From positions 35,316 through 43,393 of the forward strand of contig PAJD01000024.1 of NCBI GenBank assembly GCA_002705605.1: a stretch of DNA of 8,078 bases. Direction: 5' to 3'. The position numbers and the translations under genes are program-made. A model generated the notes under the pieces. That model saw nothing but the letters and a program-made list of their open reading frames with translations, searched no databases and had not been told where the DNA came from. This DNA comes from Fidelibacterota bacterium. GTDB taxonomy: Bacteria > Fidelibacterota > Marinisomatia > SCGC-AAA003-L08 > D37C17. Below, one piece after another: positions 5,137-8,078 of the stretch; position 1 is the stretch's first letter; each line of letters begins with the position of its first letter.

Positions 5137-7826
5137 CGAAAAGATGCTTTGGCTGCAGCAAGATATGCAATTGGAATTCTATATGGAGAACAGCTCACAT
5201 AATCCAAGTTTATTTTATTAAAAAAATAAATTGATTTTGGATCACCGCCATGCTCTCCACAAATTCCAATTTTAATTTTAGGTTTAGATTTTCTTGCTTT
5301 CTCCACAGCTATTTTCACTAGCTCGCCTACACCTTGCTGATCAATTGTTTTGAATGGGTCTTCTTTTAATATGTTATTATCAAAATAATTTTGAATAAAA
5401 CTACCAATATCATCTCTTGAAAAACCAAAGGTTGTTTGAGTTAAATCATTAGTTCCAAATGAAAGAAAATCTGCCTTTGCTGCAATTTTATTTGCAATTA
5501 AACATGCCCGAGGTAATTCTATCATTGTTCCAAGCTTGTATTTAAGCTTTATTTTAAATTTTTCATTTAATTTTTTAGCAATTGTTTCTACAGCGAGCTT
5601 TTGATTTTCAAATTCTCCCACCGTACTTACCAAGGGAATCATAATTTCTGGTTTTGGATTAACACCCTCTTTGATTAATTTTGCACAAGCTGTAAAAATT
5701 GCCTCTACCTGCATTTCTGTAATTTCAGGGAAAGATACAGCTAGTCTACATCCACGATGACCTAGCATAGGATTAATTTCAAATAAATCAATAATTCGAT
5801 TTGTAATTTCTTTAGATGAAATACTCATGTTCTTTGCTAGAGAATTAATGAGTTTAATATTTTTTTGTGAAGGTAAAAATTCATGTAAAGGCGGGTCAAG
5901 TAATCTAATAGTAACTGGATTTGGAGATATTGCTTTTAGCATTTTATAAAAATCATTTTTTTGATATGGCAATAATTCCATAATAGCATTCTTTCTATCA
6001 ATGTTTGAGCTAGATAGAATCATTTTTTGTACACTTCTTATTCTTTTTTTATCAAAAAACATATGTTCAGTTCGACATAGCCCAATTCCCTGAGCACCTA
6101 ATTTTTTTGATAAAATAGCATCTTTGGGATTATCAGCATTAGCTCGAATTTTTAATTTTTTAAATTTATTTGTTAAAGACATTAGATTTAAAAATTTTTT
6201 ATTTTTGAAAAAATTTGATGTAACTAAGTTTAGCTTTTGATCATAAACCAAACCCTCTGTGCTATTAATTGTAAACCAATCACCTTCTTTGTAGGTTGTT
6301 TTATTAATAGTTACTGTTTTGCGTTTTAAATCAATATTCAAATTAGAACAGCCTACAATGCACGCCTTGCCCCATCCCCTTGCTACTAAAGCAGCATGTG
6401 AGGTCATCCCGCCTTTAGCTGTTATAATGCCCTGTGATACATGCATCCCCTGTACATCTTCTGGTGAGGTTTCATGTCTCACTAATAAAACTTTTTTATT
6501 TTTTTTATGCCATTCTTCAGCACGTGAGGCTGTAAATACAATTTGACCACATGCACCGCCAGGACTTGCTGGTAATCCAGATTCTATGGGTTTATTAATC
6601 TTTTCTAATTCCGGGTCTACTTTCGGATGCATTATTTCATCTATGTTTTTTGATATAATTCTATCTATTAATTCTTTTTGCGTAATAAGTTTTTCATTAT
6701 TCATCTCAACGCCAATTTTAATTGCTGCCTCACCCGTTCTTTTTCCTTTTCTTGTTTGTAGCATCCAAAGATTTCCAGATTCAATAGTAAACTCAATATC
6801 TTGCATATCTTTGTAATGTTTTTCTAGTTTATTTTTAATTGCAAATAATTTTTTGTAAATATCAGGCCACTTTTTTTGCAGGGTTTCGCTGTTTTTTGAT
6901 CTATTTGTTTTGCTTGATTCATTAATTGGATTTGGCGTTCTAATACCAGCTACGACATCTTCTCCTTGAGCATTTTTTAACCACTCACCGTAAATCTTAT
7001 TATTGCCATTGGAAGGGTTCCTTGTAAAAGCAACCCCTGTGGCTGACGTTTCTCCTAAATTGCCAAAGACCATGGTTTGTACATTTACTGCTGTTCCCCA
7101 ATCATGGGGTATGTTTTCAATATTTCGATATTGAATTGCTCGCTTTCCATTCCATGATTTAAACACTGCTTCGATTGCTCCCCACAATTGTTCTTTACAT
7201 GAATCTGGAAATTCAATTTTAAAATATTTCTTTATTTCAATCTTAAATTTTTTAATTAAGTATTGTAAATCCTGAGTAGTTAATTCATAATCATTTGTGA
7301 TATTATTTTTGCGTTTATATTTATCTAAAATATTTTCCAGTTTTTCTCTAATTTGAATATGATTTTTTTGTTCTGCTTTTTCCATAACCACATCTGAATA
7401 CATCATTATTAGCCTTCTATAAGAATCGTAAACAAAGCGTGAATTTTGAGTTTGTTCAATTAGCGCAGGGATAGTTTTACTTGTTAAACCAATATTTAAT
7501 ACGGTTTCCATCATTCCAGGCATTGATATTTTAGCCCCCGATCTTACTGATAATAATAGCGGGTTTTTTATATCACCAAATCCTTTTGACATAATGTTTT
7601 CTACTATTTTCAATGACTTATCAATGCTTTCTTTGATTTTTTTCTTAAGCGATTTTTGTTTTAAAAAAGAAATACAAACAGGGGTAGTAATAGTAAATCC
7701 TGGAGGAACAGGAATGTTGAGGCTAGACATTTCAGCTAGATTTGCTCCCTTGCCTCCCAAGATATCAACCTGTGATGCACTGCCCTCATTTATCCCCTGT
7801 CCAAATAAATAAACATGTTTGTTCAT
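5130..7826 (-). CDS. ppdK: Pyruvate, phosphate dikinase (PPDK)
   Basis: Cytoplasmic enzyme that reversibly converts pyruvate + ATP + Pi to PEP + AMP + PPi, in gluconeogenesis or PPi-linked glycolysis. The 898 residues match the family length (about 875-900). ATP-grasp domain, about 1-370: LLGGKG-like ILGGKGANLAEMSSL (22-36), SVRSGAKISMPGMMETVLN (93-111), GTAVNVQTMVFGNLGETS (244-261), and QTRKGKRTG (357-365), with ATP-site Arg95 and Arg359. Phosphohistidine swivel domain, about 415-530: GGMTSHAALVARG (472-484) with catalytic His477 and Thr475, the position phosphorylated in plant enzymes. PEP/pyruvate TIM barrel, about 540-895: RLLDPPLHEF (641-650), NPMLGHRGCRLA (685-696), GTMIELPRA (766-774), FGTNDLTQTTFGFSRDD (790-806), and GICGEHGGDP (854-863) with catalytic Cys856 and metal ligands E770/D794. 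No residue known to be essential is missing. The start is supported by GGGGAG five bases upstream (7832-7837, opposite strand). The Lys-rich, AT-rich coding suits the host genome, and there is no sign of transfer. Confidence 0.98.
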   Translation of the reverse strand: MNKHVYLFGQGINEGSASQVDILGGKGANLAEMSSLNIPVPPGFTITTPVCISFLKQKSLKKKIKESIDKSLKIVENIMSKGFGDIKNPLLLSVRSGAKISMPGMMETVLNIGLTSKTIPALIEQTQNSRFVYDSYRRLIMMYSDVVMEKAEQKNHIQIREKLENILDKYKRKNNITNDYELTTQDLQYLIKKFKIEIKKYFKIEFPDSCKEQLWGAIEAVFKSWNGKRAIQYRNIENIPHDWGTAVNVQTMVFGNLGETSATGVAFTRNPSNGNNKIYGEWLKNAQGEDVVAGIRTPNPINESSKTNRSKNSETLQKKWPDIYKKLFAIKNKLEKHYKDMQDIEFTIESGNLWMLQTRKGKRTGEAAIKIGVEMNNEKLITQKELIDRIISKNIDEIMHPKVDPELEKINKPIESGLPASPGGACGQIVFTASRAEEWHKKNKKVLLVRHETSPEDVQGMHVSQGIITAKGGMTSHAALVARGWGKACIVGCSNLNIDLKRKTVTINKTTYKEGDWFTINSTEGLVYDQKLNLVTSNFFKNKKFLNLMSLTNKFKKLKIRANADNPKDAILSKKLGAQGIGLCRTEHMFFDKKRIRSVQKMILSSSNIDRKNAIMELLPYQKNDFYKMLKAISPNPVTIRLLDPPLHEFLPSQKNIKLINSLAKNMSISSKEITNRIIDLFEINPMLGHRGCRLAVSFPEITEMQVEAIFTACAKLIKEGVNPKPEIMIPLVSTVGEFENQKLAVETIAKKLNEKFKIKLKYKLGTMIELPRACLIANKIAAKADFLSFGTNDLTQTTFGFSRDDIGSFIQNYFDNNILKEDPFKTIDQQGVGELVKIAVEKARKSKPKIKIGICGEHGGDPKSIYFFNKINLDYVSCSPYRIPIAYLAAAKASFRM

Positions 7827-7860
7827 AAAAGCTCCCCAAATTAATAATTTTCAAAGAATG

Positions 7861-7890
7861 ATTAAATAAAATTTATTAGCTTATTGTAAA
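7861..7890 (-). promoter_or_regulatory. Candidate sigma-70-like promoter for PPDK
   Basis: Read on the - strand, TTTACA (7885-7890) is followed after 18 bases by TTTAAT (7861-7866), a 5/6 match to each consensus hexamer. This would start transcription near 7853, with a leader of about 27 bases carrying the Shine-Dalgarno. In AT-rich intergenic DNA such matches arise easily by chance. Confidence 0.3.
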
Positions 7891-7950
7891 TGTGTTTTAA
7901 TAGCATTAATTTTAGTTGAAATATTTAATATTAAACAAGAGAAAAAGATT

Positions 7951-8078
7951 ATGAAAATAGAAAGAATGAACAAAGGTTCTTGGGGTAAGGTAAGAGCCTT
8001 TTTTGACATTAGAACTCAGGAAGGACTTGTAGTTAAGGGCTTTAAAATTATAGAAGGTATTAATGGGTTGTTTGTTAG
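7951..8078 (+). CDS. spoVG: SpoVG-family nucleic-acid-binding regulator (3' end cut off by window)
   Basis: The ATG at 7951 opens a frame that runs off the window edge, giving 42 complete codons. SpoVG is a small (about 85-100 residue) DNA/RNA-binding protein that regulates diverse processes in many phyla, not only in spore formers. The visible part has the family pattern: an initial strand (MKIERMNKGSWGKVRAFFDI), then GLVVKGFKIIEGINGLFV (25-42), which matches the hallmark 'FVVHDIRVIDGNNGLFV' just before the expected MPS segment. The upstream AAGAGAAAAAG is purine-rich but not a strong Shine-Dalgarno. The gene is divergent from PPDK across 124 bases of AT-rich DNA in which I see no convincing + strand promoter. 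Its target here is unknown. Confidence 0.85.
   Translation, partial: MKIERMNKGSWGKVRAFFDIRTQEGLVVKGFKIIEGINGLFV

Noticed and set aside
7884..7912. + strand promoter for spoVG (TTGTAA-17-TAATTT)
   Set aside because: The -10 match is poor, and such hexamer pairs are frequent by chance in this AT-rich stretch.

Overview
The window is an AT-rich bacterial segment with two gene blocks that converge near 3.56 kb, plus the start of a third gene at the right edge. The best guess for the organism is the Fidelibacterota (Marinimicrobia, SAR406) or a close relative. Three things point there: a secreted protein ending in a dockerin-like pair of Ca-binding loops of the NVLDIV..NLIL type, which is common in secreted proteins of that phylum; the low GC; and a SpoVG-family gene in a Gram-negative-looking setting (peptidoglycan-binding MotB, periplasmic domains). 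This assignment is an inference from protein style, not from a marker gene.

Left block, + strand, 1-3561: a tightly packed operon of four genes. It starts with the C-terminal two thirds of a MotA stator subunit (cut by the window edge). MotB follows, overlapping motA by one base. Next is a 439-residue membrane protein that I read as a reduced, rearranged FliF (MS-ring) homologue, and last is FliG (rotor switch protein), two bases downstream. Stator, membrane ring/anchor and torque-receiving rotor protein therefore sit side by side. No export, rod, hook, filament or FliM/FliN gene lies between or after them, and the operon ends directly after fliG. The FliF-like protein lacks room for the usual RBM1/RBM2 region. 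It carries a long coiled coil before its transmembrane helix and keeps a FliF-like acidic, FliG-binding tail. FliG keeps its overall fold signatures but has altered EHPQ and MFxF motifs. The cassette is either part of a divergent flagellum whose other genes lie elsewhere, or a pared-down rotary motor without a flagellar export system. The window cannot separate these.

Middle and right block, - strand, 3567-7826: a secreted 497-residue protein of unknown function with a C-terminal dockerin-like module, and upstream of it pyruvate, phosphate dikinase (PPDK), complete and with all catalytic residues visible. PPDK interconverts pyruvate and PEP and is a central-carbon enzyme with no evident link to the motor genes.

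Right edge, + strand, 7951-8078: the first 42 residues of a SpoVG-family nucleic-acid-binding regulator, divergent from PPDK across a 124-base intergenic region. No RNA genes, CRISPR arrays, insertion sequences or other mobile elements were seen.
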